Assembly: GCA_015061565.1 (NCBI GenBank)
Contig: SUWI01000025.1
Coordinates: 1-33,914, forward strand
DNA length: 33,914 bases
From: Lentisphaerota bacterium
Lineage (GTDB): Bacteria; Verrucomicrobiota; Lentisphaeria; Victivallales; UBA1829
Direction: 5' to 3'
This document shows positions 22,887-29,850 of this stretch, piece by piece. Positions within the stretch are counted from its first letter, which is position 1. Every line of letters starts with the position of its first letter. The notes beneath the pieces are model-generated. The model made no database searches, was not told the DNA's origin, and saw only the letters and a program-made list of their open reading frames with translations. The position numbers were made by a program, and so were the translations under genes.

Positions 22887-23599
22887 TTTTTCTTCCTCCG
22901 ATTTTTATATGATTCATGAATTTTCCATCCGATCCCGCCCAGGATCACCGGCAAAGCCAGAGCCGCCAGCGCCAGCAGACTGTCCGCCGGGAACCCTTCA
23001 TTTTCCCCCGGCATCAGCCGCGCGTTCGCCGCCACCGGCAGGAATATGGCAGGCAGCAGCAGAAAATATTCCGCATGAAGCACCAGCAGGATCCGTTCCT
23101 CAAGGTTCGCGCGCAGCAGGCGGAACAATTCCGGGATCAGGACCGAGAGCAGCGGGACCCCGACGGCGAGCAGCCAGGTCAGGGTGCGGAATTGAATGCC
23201 CGGCAGGACATTGAAAAGATACATCTGCAGATACAGCACTCCCGCCGGCAGCAGCAGGGACGGCAGAAACACCAGATATTTCAAATATCTCAAACCTCTG
23301 CGGAATCCCTGTTCCGGCAGATCGCTTCTTCCGGTATCATCCAGCAGGGAAAAACCCGCCGCAAGCGTGAAAAGTTCCTGGATCACCACCAGGGCACACC
23401 AATTTTCCAGGATCTCCGCGTTGAAAAGCGCCGCATTGAGTGCCTGCATGCTGGTCCCTGCGATCCGTTCTTCAAAAAGGAACGGCAATCCTGCCAGACA
23501 AACAGCCTGCAGGATCTCCCATCTCCGCGGCAGCAGAGAGAATTTGCTGAAACTCTGCAGGGCCGCCAGCAGCAGAACGGTTGTGATGAATACGATCAT
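22874..23599 (-). CDS. polytopic membrane protein of the hmu-like operon (HmuT-like position)
   Basis: The 241-aa protein has about seven hydrophobic helices (near residues 1-18, 28-45, 65-84, 110-132, 142-165, 172-195 and 205-230) and a strongly basic C-terminus (NRRKKKCSW). I cannot name the family from sequence alone. In Bacteroidota hmu loci and in archaeal CobN/DUF2149 loci an integral membrane protein (HmuT or DUF2162 type) holds this position, so it may be equivalent. It is the first gene of the operon, with GAAGGA just before the ATG, and overlaps the channel gene. It may form the membrane conduit for the substrate or metal (inference). Confidence 0.75.
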   Translation of the reverse strand: MIVFITTVLLLAALQSFSKFSLLPRRWEILQAVCLAGLPFLFEERIAGTSMQALNAALFNAEILENWCALVVIQELFTLAAGFSLLDDTGRSDLPEQGFRRGLRYLKYLVFLPSLLLPAGVLYLQMYLFNVLPGIQFRTLTWLLAVGVPLLSVLIPELFRLLRANLEERILLVLHAEYFLLLPAIFLPVAANARLMPGENEGFPADSLLALAALALPVILGGIGWKIHESYKNRRKKKCSW

Positions 23600-23681
23600 T
23601 CTTCCTTCACCCGGTCCATTTACGGAATCAGAGGGGGCTTTCCCGAAAAATATGCACCGATCCCGAAATCATTCTCCATCC

Positions 23682-24104
23682 CTATTTTGCATACACATAC
23701 AACCCGCGGAACAGAAAACGATTTCCGCTTTCCTGAACCACCAGATGGATGCGTTTTCCGGATTTCCCTTGGAAATAAACATTTTTGACAGCTCGGTCCA
23801 GTTTGTTTTCAGAACATTGCAGCAGCGGACAGTCTGAAAGCTTCAGTTCTCCGAGAAGCTTGTAATTTTCCTCCAGATCTTCGGAAAGCAGAGTTTTGCA
23901 CATTTTGGCAAACTCACGGTCTTTCTTCTGTCTGGCAAACTCGTTCAGCTGCAAGGCAAAAGCTTTCAGCTTGCCGGATTGTTCCTTTGAAACATCTATG
24001 GTTTGAGCGACATCCGGTATTTTTTCGCGACTGCACCAGGCATACACTCCGACCGCAACAGCAAACAGAATCAGCAAGACGATCATCTTTGCTTTTGATT
24101 TCAT
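23682..24104 (-). CDS. membrane-anchored small protein following a pseudopilin (third module)
   Basis: The 140-aa protein has a basic start (MKSKAK), one membrane helix at about residues 7-23 and an outer domain. The outer domain has two charged helices, then LSDCPLLQCSENK and strand-rich RAVKNVYFQGKSGKRIHLVVQESGNRFLFRGLYVY. Identity to the proteins at 12466 and 14535 is low, but length, topology, the CP motif position and the strand pattern near the end agree, so I regard it as a distant member of the same type. It follows a pseudopilin gene, as they do. AGAGG lies 6 bases before the ATG. The hmu-like operon begins 82 bases further on. Function is unknown. Confidence 0.75.
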   Translation of the reverse strand: MKSKAKMIVLLILFAVAVGVYAWCSREKIPDVAQTIDVSKEQSGKLKAFALQLNEFARQKKDREFAKMCKTLLSEDLEENYKLLGELKLSDCPLLQCSENKLDRAVKNVYFQGKSGKRIHLVVQESGNRFLFRGLYVYAK

Positions 24105-24123
24105 TGTAACCTCTTTTCTCTTT

Positions 24124-24152
24124 CAGACGGCAGAAATTGCCGTCTGTTTTTT
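24124..24152 (+). terminator. perfect hairpin with T-tract on the opposite strand
   Basis: CAGACGGCA-GAAAT-TGCCGTCTG is a perfect nine-pair stem followed by six T on the plus strand. All neighbouring genes are on the minus strand, where the same element is an A-tract followed by the hairpin, in the gap between the pseudopilin and its partner gene. It could stop antisense transcription or stabilise the pseudopilin mRNA. Confidence 0.5.
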
Positions 24153-24165
24153 GATTATTACTGCG

Positions 24166-24996
24166 TCAGTTTTGTCCCGGATAATTTTCCCGGTCGCGCC
24201 GTCCGTCAGTCCGGTAAAAATCCTCGGTCGAAGTCCCGTAATAGCCGATCAGGTAGGCTTTCCCCGCCTCGTTGTCCGCTATTTCCGCGCGTCTGGCGCT
24301 CTCAGATGACACATGCCCGTCAACAAACGCGATCGAGGCGAATGATTTGTGCCGTCCGAAATGAATGGAGCCGCCGGAAGTGCCGAATTTACTTGAGTAA
24401 AGCAGCCACGGGGATGTCAGCGTCGGATAATCCATCACGGGTCCTCCTGTGCCATGACCGGTTTCGGTTTTGGCGGAATCGGCCAGCATAACGACATTTG
24501 CAGTATCCTTCACCGCCGAACAGCGGATCGCAACACCTGGCTTCGTGGAAGTTCCATAGGATCCCAGCCAGTGTTCATTGTACCCGTATCCGCATCCCGC
24601 ATTCACCTTGGTAAAATCGCCAAGATTCATGTTTTTAATGGCTTCGGGACACATGAACACCTTTGCGCTCCGGTTGACATAGGTCAATAACGGAGCCCGA
24701 TCGTCTGTGAAGTCATAGGTTCCGGCAGCATAGTCCTTCACGGCAAACCAGTAGATTCTGGTATTGTCATCGCCCGGCCATTTGAATCCACCCATCATAC
24801 CCTGCGTGTAATAATCATTATTGTTGGATGCGTATAGAGTTTCGGCAGTATGCAATTGTTTGAGCTGACTGATGCAGGTCGATTTGCGCGCACTCGCTTT
24901 CGCATTGTTCAAAGCCGGCAGGAGCATTCCCGCCAGGATGGCGATGATCGCAATAACGACCAGGAGTTCTATCAAAGTAAAATTTTTGCAGTGCAT
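24166..24996 (-). CDS. H-X9-DG type pseudopilin, module B
   Basis: The start is the ATG at 24996 ([12 protein letters not shown]), preceded by AAAGGG in the conserved leader; the track start at 25101 is upstream of the leader and unlikely. The product is 276 aa. It has the class III signal [16 protein letters not shown] preceded by Asn, then [18 protein letters not shown]. The head contains CPEAIKNMN and ends with [12 protein letters not shown]. It is exported and membrane-anchored. It is followed by a small anchored protein and the hmu-like operon. In the duplicated locus the same leader is followed by the GGCxHG lipoprotein instead, so this gene occupies the exchangeable slot. Confidence 0.92.
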   Translation of the reverse strand: MHCKNFTLIELLVVIAIIAILAGMLLPALNNAKASARKSTCISQLKQLHTAETLYASNNNDYYTQGMMGGFKWPGDDNTRIYWFAVKDYAAGTYDFTDDRAPLLTYVNRSAKVFMCPEAIKNMNLGDFTKVNAGCGYGYNEHWLGSYGTSTKPGVAIRCSAVKDTANVVMLADSAKTETGHGTGGPVMDYPTLTSPWLLYSSKFGTSGGSIHFGRHKSFASIAFVDGHVSSESARRAEIADNEAGKAYLIGYYGTSTEDFYRTDGRRDRENYPGQN

Positions 24997-25067
24997 AATA
25001 TACCCTTTCTGTTGGCTGCTTTGAGCGTCGTTTCCGATGACCTGAAAATACGGGTTTATGCTCCCCT
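24997..25067 (-). promoter_or_regulatory. conserved structured leader, copy B
   Basis: This stretch matches 16688-16762 in blocks (GGGGAGCATAA, CAGGTC, GACGCTCAAAGC, ACAGAAAGGGTATAT). Stems possible here are TGCTC-GCAGGG-GAGCA and TCG-GAAA-CGA. The pseudopilin ATG follows at once. Conservation of a non-coding region between diverged coding contexts implies function, perhaps control of translation. Confidence 0.45.
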
Positions 25068-25106
25068 GCGAGCAGAAAAATAAAAAAACCTTCCGGCGCA
25101 CCCGGA
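25068..25106 (-). terminator. intrinsic terminator after the 73-aa gene, copy B
   Basis: Minus-strand TCCGG-GTGCG-CCGGA followed by AGGTTTTTTTATTTTT, identical in stem and loop to copy A. It lies just after the small-protein stop and before the leader, so pseudopilin expression depends on read-through or on a start within the leader. Confidence 0.65.
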
Positions 25107-25119
25107 TAGAGAAAAATGA

Positions 25120-25341
25120 TTATTTGTCTGCGCCCTCTCCTCCTTTTTTCTCTTCCATATCGACAACAAAACGATGACTGCGGCTGCATTGGATCGTGAC
25201 TTCTTTCTGGCCGCGCTTCAGGATCTTGGTGTTCACTTCCAGATGTCCCGAACCGTTATGGCTCAAAAGATTTTCAAAAGACGCCAGCAATCTTTCCCTG
25301 GCCTTCTCTTTGTCATCTTCATGCTGCAATGTCGTATTCAT
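25120..25341 (-). CDS. conserved 73-aa small protein, copy B
   Basis: This is the duplicate of the gene at 16810. The start is the ATG at 25341 (MNTTLQHEDDKEKARERLL), common to both copies. The track's ATG at 25374 lies in the loop of the leader hairpin and is ATA in copy A, so it is not conserved. The body (NGSGHLEVNTKILKRG, TIQCSRSHRF) is nearly identical, while the C-terminus differs (KKGGEGADK), as expected where selection is weak. Its promoter, hairpin and terminator are all duplicated with it. It has no signal peptide and no known family. It precedes the leader and pseudopilin of module B. Confidence 0.82.
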   Translation of the reverse strand: MNTTLQHEDDKEKARERLLASFENLLSHNGSGHLEVNTKILKRGQKEVTIQCSRSHRFVVDMEEKKGGEGADK

Positions 25342-25361
25342 TTTTTCATTCGTTTTTTTAG

Positions 25362-25381
25362 AAATTAGTTTCATCTAATTT
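25362..25381 (-). promoter_or_regulatory. 5'-leader hairpin upstream of the 73-aa gene
   Basis: AAATTAG-ATGAAA-CTAATTT, the same seven-pair stem as in copy A. Here the loop contains an in-frame ATG that would add 11 residues (MKLISKKTNEK) to the protein. Confidence 0.45.
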
Positions 25382-25436
25382 AAAATTCTCAAAAAAAGAA
25401 AACCCGTTTCCGAACTCGCGGATTTCCTTGTCCGGT

Positions 25437-25465
25437 AATGTATATCACGTAAAATGAAATGTCAA
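25437..25465 (-). promoter_or_regulatory. sigma70-type promoter of the 73-aa gene, copy B
   Basis: TTGACA (25465-25460) and TACATT (25442-25437) are 17 bases apart, as in copy A. One spacer base differs between copies (GGTATACATT in A, GATATACATT in B); the hexamers do not. Confidence 0.75.
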
Positions 25466-25617
25466 GTTAGTTTCAGCAAATTTTTTGAAAATTTTTTTCG
25501 ACGAGTATGGCGTCAGACCGTTTCCCCTCGTAACATCGGGTCGCGCATGTGGGCGCGCGATCTCCGTATTCTCTGTCTTCTCCGTATCAGTTCGCGGAAA
25601 TCCGTTCCCGCAACTTA

Positions 25618-27039
25618 TTATTTGGCGGCGGTGGATTTGATCAGGATCTCTTTTTGCCAGCGTTTGCCGGCGGCATCGAGATAGAGCAGATAGAAACAGC
25701 CCTTTTCATCCAGCACGGCGGTCACCTTGATCTTCGGGAAAGCGAAAACCGCTTTCGGATCGCCGGTCGTGCGCGGACGTCCTTCTTCCGGATCGACCCC
25801 GGACTGTTCTTTCAGTGTGGAGAGTGCGATCCGTGAGATGCGGCCCTTGCGGCTCATGACCGCACCGAAGAAATGCGCCGGATCGTCCGGCTGGGGCACC
25901 AGCAGGCCGAAGGAATTTTCGCCGAATTCCTGATGCCAGCTGCTGCGGAAGGCGATCGCGCGGCGCTGCAGACGGCTTTCCGGCGCGGCGATCACCGTGT
26001 CGCCGGCGATCAGCAGATCGGCCGTGACGAATCCGTCCGGCAGCGGCGTGCTTTCGATGAGCCGGCAATCCGATTTCCGGTAGAGTTCCACCGCCTGGTC
26101 GCCCGCCGCTGCATACTGCGAGCCGTCATGCGAAAAGGCGATCACCGGCGAATGATTGGATGTCACCCATTCAAAACCTGTTTGACTGCCGTCCTTGATC
26201 AGGGATGAAAAAACTTTGACCCGGTTGCTTTTTTCGGATTCGCGCGCAAAGACGGCAAAGATCCAGCCGGCCGGATCGATATAAACTCTCCGGATGCCCG
26301 GCAGCGGCAGGACCTGTTTCTCCCGGCCGTTGCGCGGATCCAGCAGAATGATCTCGTCGGCACTCTTGAACGCTTCCTGCCTGCGGGCCGCCAGCACCAG
26401 CGTATGATCGGGCGCGGCCGCGATGAAACGGACGTCTTTTTTCCACAGATGATGGACCGCCGTGATGGTCCAGGAACAGGTATCCAGGAAGACCAGCCGG
26501 GTGCCGAACGGACCCTGCGGTTCGCCCAGCGTCTCGGCGATGACGATCATGGTGCGGTCGGGGCTGATCGCAACAGCGGGGAGCCGGACGCCCGAGGCTA
26601 TTTCGCTGTGCCATTGCGGCGACCAGCGGATGATTTTGCCGCTGTTGAGCGGTTCCAGCAGTGCCGCAAACGAGCCTGCCGGCCGTTTGGTGCGGAACGA
26701 GTCGCGCCGGAGCTGTTCCTTTTTGGAAATTTTCTCCTGCTGCACAGCGGCGCCCGGATCGTCTTTTTTCAGGATGCTGACATTTTCCTGAGCGTCACGG
26801 ACTTCGGTTTTTTTCTTTGCCTGTTCGGTATTGGAATAACGGACCTTGAACGAGCCTTCCTCGGAATCGGCGAAGGTTTTGACGGCCGTTTTTTTCTTTT
26901 CGGGGGCAGGGGCGGCGGCTTTTTTCTTTTCCGGTTCCGGATTTTTCTTCGGTTCCGGCTCATTGTCGCCGCACCCCGTGAGGCTAAGGAGAGCCGCCAG
27001 ACCAATTCCTGTTATCAGCCGATTGCAGAATCTTTTCAT
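25618..27039 (-). CDS. lipoprotein with probable beta-propeller domain
   Basis: The 473-aa protein has a lipoprotein signal with lipobox LTGC (Cys23). A low-complexity Pro/Lys/Glu/Ala linker follows (about residues 25-55), then a charged region. From about residue 130 a strand-rich domain has repeating AISPDRTMIVIAE, AAPDHTLVLAAR and AFSHDGSQYAAAGD segments, the pattern of WD40/YVTN-type beta-propellers. The linker suggests it reaches from the membrane into the periplasm. The start has GGAGGG upstream. Its 3' half is duplicated as a pseudogene at 17305. It precedes the small-protein and pseudopilin module. It may be a binding or scaffold protein; no catalytic motif is visible. Confidence 0.85.
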   Translation of the reverse strand: MKRFCNRLITGIGLAALLSLTGCGDNEPEPKKNPEPEKKKAAAPAPEKKKTAVKTFADSEEGSFKVRYSNTEQAKKKTEVRDAQENVSILKKDDPGAAVQQEKISKKEQLRRDSFRTKRPAGSFAALLEPLNSGKIIRWSPQWHSEIASGVRLPAVAISPDRTMIVIAETLGEPQGPFGTRLVFLDTCSWTITAVHHLWKKDVRFIAAAPDHTLVLAARRQEAFKSADEIILLDPRNGREKQVLPLPGIRRVYIDPAGWIFAVFARESEKSNRVKVFSSLIKDGSQTGFEWVTSNHSPVIAFSHDGSQYAAAGDQAVELYRKSDCRLIESTPLPDGFVTADLLIAGDTVIAAPESRLQRRAIAFRSSWHQEFGENSFGLLVPQPDDPAHFFGAVMSRKGRISRIALSTLKEQSGVDPEEGRPRTTGDPKAVFAFPKIKVTAVLDEKGCFYLLYLDAAGKRWQKEILIKSTAAK

Positions 27040-27087
27040 GATGCGGACCCTCCGGAGCAGCGCCGCGGCAGACCGCGGCAGAGATGT

Positions 27088-27363
27088 TTATTTCTGATCA
27101 AGCCAGGCGGTGATGACCTTGACGGAATCGGCGCCGGTTTCCATGCCTTCGAAGGCTTCCCCGATGAGCCGATTCAGCTCGCCTTCCGCCAGCTTGTGTC
27201 CCATGAATTCGCCCACGACCTTTTCCAGTTCCTCTTTGCTGAAACTGTATTCGGCGACCAGCGTTTCGATCTCCGCCGCCGAGGCGACTTTCGCCAGCTT
27301 GCCGCGGAATTCCTCATCGCTCATCAGACGCACTACAAAGGCCCTTGCACTTTCTACTGACAT
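27088..27363 (-). CDS. Nif11-domain small protein (orphan RiPP-leader-like)
   Basis: I start at the ATG at 27363 (MSVESARAFVVRLM), with AAGGA 9 bases upstream; the long track frame extends into the upstream CNNM gene. The 91-aa product begins with a Nif11-type domain: an MS-x-E-x-A-x-x-F opening, LMSDEEFRGKL, then YSFSKEELEKVV at residues 38-49. Nif11 domains serve as leader regions of many ribosomal peptide precursors but also occur in stand-alone proteins. After the domain comes an acidic helix with EAFEGMETGADS and no Cys-, Ser- or Thr-rich core. No modification enzyme or peptidase-transporter is in the window. It is 50 bases after the CNNM gene and 49 before the lipoprotein. It is probably an orphan leader-like protein. 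Confidence 0.8.
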   Translation of the reverse strand: MSVESARAFVVRLMSDEEFRGKLAKVASAAEIETLVAEYSFSKEELEKVVGEFMGHKLAEGELNRLIGEAFEGMETGADSVKVITAWLDQK

Positions 27364-27412
27364 TTTCTTCATTCCTTCCATTGGTTCGGGTTGTGATAAG
27401 TCAATATACCAT

Positions 27413-28393
27413 TTAATTTTCAAAAAGCAATGCCGCCAAGTCCTCCGGACGCACAATTCCGACCGGTTTTTTGCTGCGGTCCAGCACGGCAAAGAACGGG
27501 ATCCGGCGGAAACGCATCCGTTCCAGCAGTTCCCCCAGCCTCAGATTGTCTTCGATGAAATACAGACGCACCGCGCAGGAGGAAACCGGCATCCTGTCCC
27601 ATTTCCGTTCGTCCACCGAATAGATCACATCGTAGACGCTGTAAACGCCGATCCATTCGCCGTCGCGGTCGTGGATCGGCACTTTGGTGAGATTGTGTTC
27701 CTGACAGAACTGGAAGGCTTTCCGGATCGTCATCCCGGCCGGCACCGAGAGCACTTTCTCCCTCGGCACCAGGATCTGCCGGATCAGCATGCCCGGCACA
27801 TCCATCGCCCGGTCCAGAATCGAGGCCGTGGCCTCGTCCACCGATCCGCTCAGACGGCTTTCCCGGAGATACAGCCGGAAATCTTCGCGCATCGTCACGT
27901 TCGGTTCCTTCTGTTCGTCTTTGGCATGACGGGCGATCAGCTTGCTCAAAGCGCCCGTAAAGGCGGAAAAGATTTGGACCGGCAGCCAGAGCAGCAGATA
28001 AAACATGTAAAAGACCGGCACGAACCGGGCGCAGCGCGAGGTTGCGGACTCCCGGAACCAGTTTTTCGGCACGATCTCGAAACAGAGCATCAGGATGCTC
28101 AGGAGAACTCCGGCAAGCGTCAGCGCCGTGCTTCCCGTCAGATTCAGGGTGCGGAACAGCTGTTTCGCCATCAGCGAGGCCATTACCACGCTGATGTTGA
28201 CCCCGATCAGCGCGGTCGCGATCATGATCCCCGGCCGGTGCAGAAAATACACCAGCAGCGCGGCCCTCCGGCTGCCTTCACGCGCCGCATGTTCCGCCCG
28301 CGGACGCAGCACCGAGATCATTCCCGTTTCCATGCCCGAGAAAAATCCCTGGCAGACCACGAACAGCAAAGTCAGGAACAGATAGGTGATCAT
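27413..28393 (-). CDS. CNNM (DUF21) and CBS domain membrane protein
   Basis: The 326-aa protein has an N-terminal DUF21/CNNM transmembrane region (about residues 1-150; helices LFLTLLFVVCQGFFSGMETG, IATALIGVNISVVMASL, ALTLAGVLLSILMLCFEIVP). A CBS pair follows (about 190-320, with LVPREKVLSVPAGMTIRKAF and PVGIVRPEDL at the end). It lacks the CorC_HlyC tail. Such proteins are implicated in Mg2+/Co2+ export or homeostasis. Its ATG overlaps the stop of the larger CNNM gene (ATGA), suggesting a co-translated heterodimer. Confidence 0.9.
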   Translation of the reverse strand: MITYLFLTLLFVVCQGFFSGMETGMISVLRPRAEHAAREGSRRAALLVYFLHRPGIMIATALIGVNISVVMASLMAKQLFRTLNLTGSTALTLAGVLLSILMLCFEIVPKNWFRESATSRCARFVPVFYMFYLLLWLPVQIFSAFTGALSKLIARHAKDEQKEPNVTMREDFRLYLRESRLSGSVDEATASILDRAMDVPGMLIRQILVPREKVLSVPAGMTIRKAFQFCQEHNLTKVPIHDRDGEWIGVYSVYDVIYSVDERKWDRMPVSSCAVRLYFIEDNLRLGELLERMRFRRIPFFAVLDRSKKPVGIVRPEDLAALLFEN

Positions 28394-29703
28394 ACCACGG
28401 ACCCTCCCTCGATGTCGGCTCCGAGCGCATCGCCCGGCTCGAGCGTGACCAGCATCCGTGAGATCCGGTTGCCGCTCACCGCATGGGCATACATCGTCAC
28501 ATGGTCGAAGGAAACGCTGTCGCCCTGCTGCGGGATCGAACCCTGCAGCTCGCAGAAGATCCCGTTAAGTGTGGACGCCGAGAACCGTTCGGGGGCGATC
28601 TTCAAAGACAGCGTCGATTTCAGGAATTCCAGCGTGGCCATGCCGTCGAACATCCATTGGTTCGGCCCGACTTTGACCACGTCGAATTCGGTCTGTTCGT
28701 CCAGTTCCACCGAACGGCCGGCAAGCTCGGAAAAAATGTCCTCCTGCGTGATCAGTCCGGAAACCGCACCGTATTCATCCGCTGCCAGCGCCGCATAGGC
28801 CCGCGCTTTTTTCAGCGTCCGCAGTGCTTTTTCCAGCGTGGACGCTTCCGGGATGAACAGAGCATGGTCCTGCACACAGGCCGAATGCAGCCAGTTTTTC
28901 CGCGCTTCCTCCGGCAGGGAGAAAAACAGCCGCGCCGACAGGATCGCATCCGCATTGTCCAGCCGCTCGTCCCGGCTGACCGGCAAATAGGGCATCGCGT
29001 GTTTCCGGATGATGTTCCGGATCGTTTCCGGCGTGTCTTCCGGCGTGAGGTAATACAGCTCGGAACGGGTCCGCATCACGCTTTCCACGGTCTTCCGCCG
29101 CAATGCGATAGTCTCTTTCATCAGCTTCCCTTCCTCCGCCGTGAAACTGCCCCGTTCCACGCCGTTCTCGATGAACGAAAGATATTCCTCCGGTTTCAGG
29201 CCGACGTTTCTGACATGGCCGAGCAGATCCAGGATGCCGTTGCAGGCGTGTTCCACCAGCGCGGTCAGCGGCGTGAGGATCCGGTAGGCGTAATAGACCG
29301 GCCGGGCCGCGGTCTCCGCCCATTTATCGCTGAACACATAGGCGATGGTCATCGGGGTGACTTCCCCCAGCAGGAGCAGGATCACGATCCCGCTGAAAGC
29401 CGAGGCTGCCAGCGTGGCCGCCGGCGAAAGATGCAGTTTCTCCAAAAGCGTCTCGTCCAGCATCGAGACCATGCTGTTGACGAACATATTGCAGAAGATG
29501 ATGGTGATCAGCGTCCGCGACTGCGAATCCATCAGTTTCCAGATCAGGCGCCGGACCGGGACCGGGGATTCCTTGTAGGACAGCACTTTCGGCCGGCTCA
29601 GCGAGAACAGCGCCATTTCCGCGCTTGAGCAGAACGCGCTCACGCCGATCAGCAGTATCATTACTGCCAGCTGCAATATCATCGTTATAGAATCCGAACC
29701 CAT
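28390..29703 (-). CDS. CNNM/CBS/CorC_HlyC domain membrane protein
   Basis: The 437-aa protein has DUF21 membrane helices (QLAVMILLIGVSAFCSSAEMALFS, then TLITIIFCNMFVNSMVSM and FSGIVILLLLGEVTP). A CBS pair (about residues 205-335; YLPVSRDERLDN, ALAADEYGAVSGLITQEDIF) and a C-terminal CorC_HlyC transporter-associated domain (about 340-430) follow. This is the complete CorC/YfjD-type layout for divalent cation homeostasis. It heads a two-gene unit with the smaller CNNM protein. The ribosome site is weak, and a candidate promoter lies in the short upstream gap after the terminator of the sugar operon. Confidence 0.92.
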   Translation of the reverse strand: MGSDSITMILQLAVMILLIGVSAFCSSAEMALFSLSRPKVLSYKESPVPVRRLIWKLMDSQSRTLITIIFCNMFVNSMVSMLDETLLEKLHLSPAATLAASAFSGIVILLLLGEVTPMTIAYVFSDKWAETAARPVYYAYRILTPLTALVEHACNGILDLLGHVRNVGLKPEEYLSFIENGVERGSFTAEEGKLMKETIALRRKTVESVMRTRSELYYLTPEDTPETIRNIIRKHAMPYLPVSRDERLDNADAILSARLFFSLPEEARKNWLHSACVQDHALFIPEASTLEKALRTLKKARAYAALAADEYGAVSGLITQEDIFSELAGRSVELDEQTEFDVVKVGPNQWMFDGMATLEFLKSTLSLKIAPERFSASTLNGIFCELQGSIPQQGDSVSFDHVTMYAHAVSGNRISRMLVTLEPGDALGADIEGGSVV

Positions 29704-29714
29704 TTCGTATGCTG

Positions 29715-29760
29715 TCTCAATCGTCCTTTATGGACTGATAATGTAACACAAATCCGCCTT
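29715..29760 (-). promoter_or_regulatory. candidate promoter of the CNNM pair
   Basis: On the minus strand TTGTAT and TACATT are separated by 16 bases in the gap between the sugar-operon terminator and the CNNM start. It is a reasonable but imperfect sigma70 match and the only one in the gap. Confidence 0.35.
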
Positions 29761-29785
29761 CATACAAATGCAGGAAAGTTTTTTT

Positions 29786-29830
29786 TCAAAAAAAACACGG
29801 CACCGGACTCCTCTCCGGAGCCCGGTGCCG
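29786..29830 (-). terminator. strong intrinsic terminator of the sugar operon
   Basis: CGGCACCGG and CCGGTGCCG (nine pairs) enclose a loop that can pair further (CTCCGGAGAG). A run of eight T follows on the minus strand. It lies 20 bases after the isomerase stop. Confidence 0.9.
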
Positions 29831-29850
29831 CAGGATATGCTTTCCGATTT

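Larger units (their letters stand above)
24997..26335 (-). repeat. 1.3-kb duplicated block, copy B
   Basis: This is the direct repeat partner of 16688-18030. It includes the leader, terminator, small-protein gene, promoter, the hairpin TCGCGC-N8-GCGCGA (25541-25560) and the 3' half of the intact lipoprotein gene. The two copies flank about 7 kb holding the hmu-like operon and a pseudopilin module. Confidence 0.88.

Noticed and set aside
24997-26335. Insertion sequence or transposon ends as the cause of the duplicated blocks
   Set aside because: No transposase gene, terminal inverted repeat or target duplication is visible; a tandem duplication with truncation explains the layout.
27060-27087. 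CCGCGG repeats after the Nif11 gene as a terminator
   Set aside because: A six-pair GC hairpin can form but no T-tract follows, and the spacing overlaps the ribosome site region of the lipoprotein.
27110-28798. 562-aa plus-strand ORF
   Set aside because: It overlaps three minus-strand genes with recognisable domains and has low-complexity His/Arg-rich composition.
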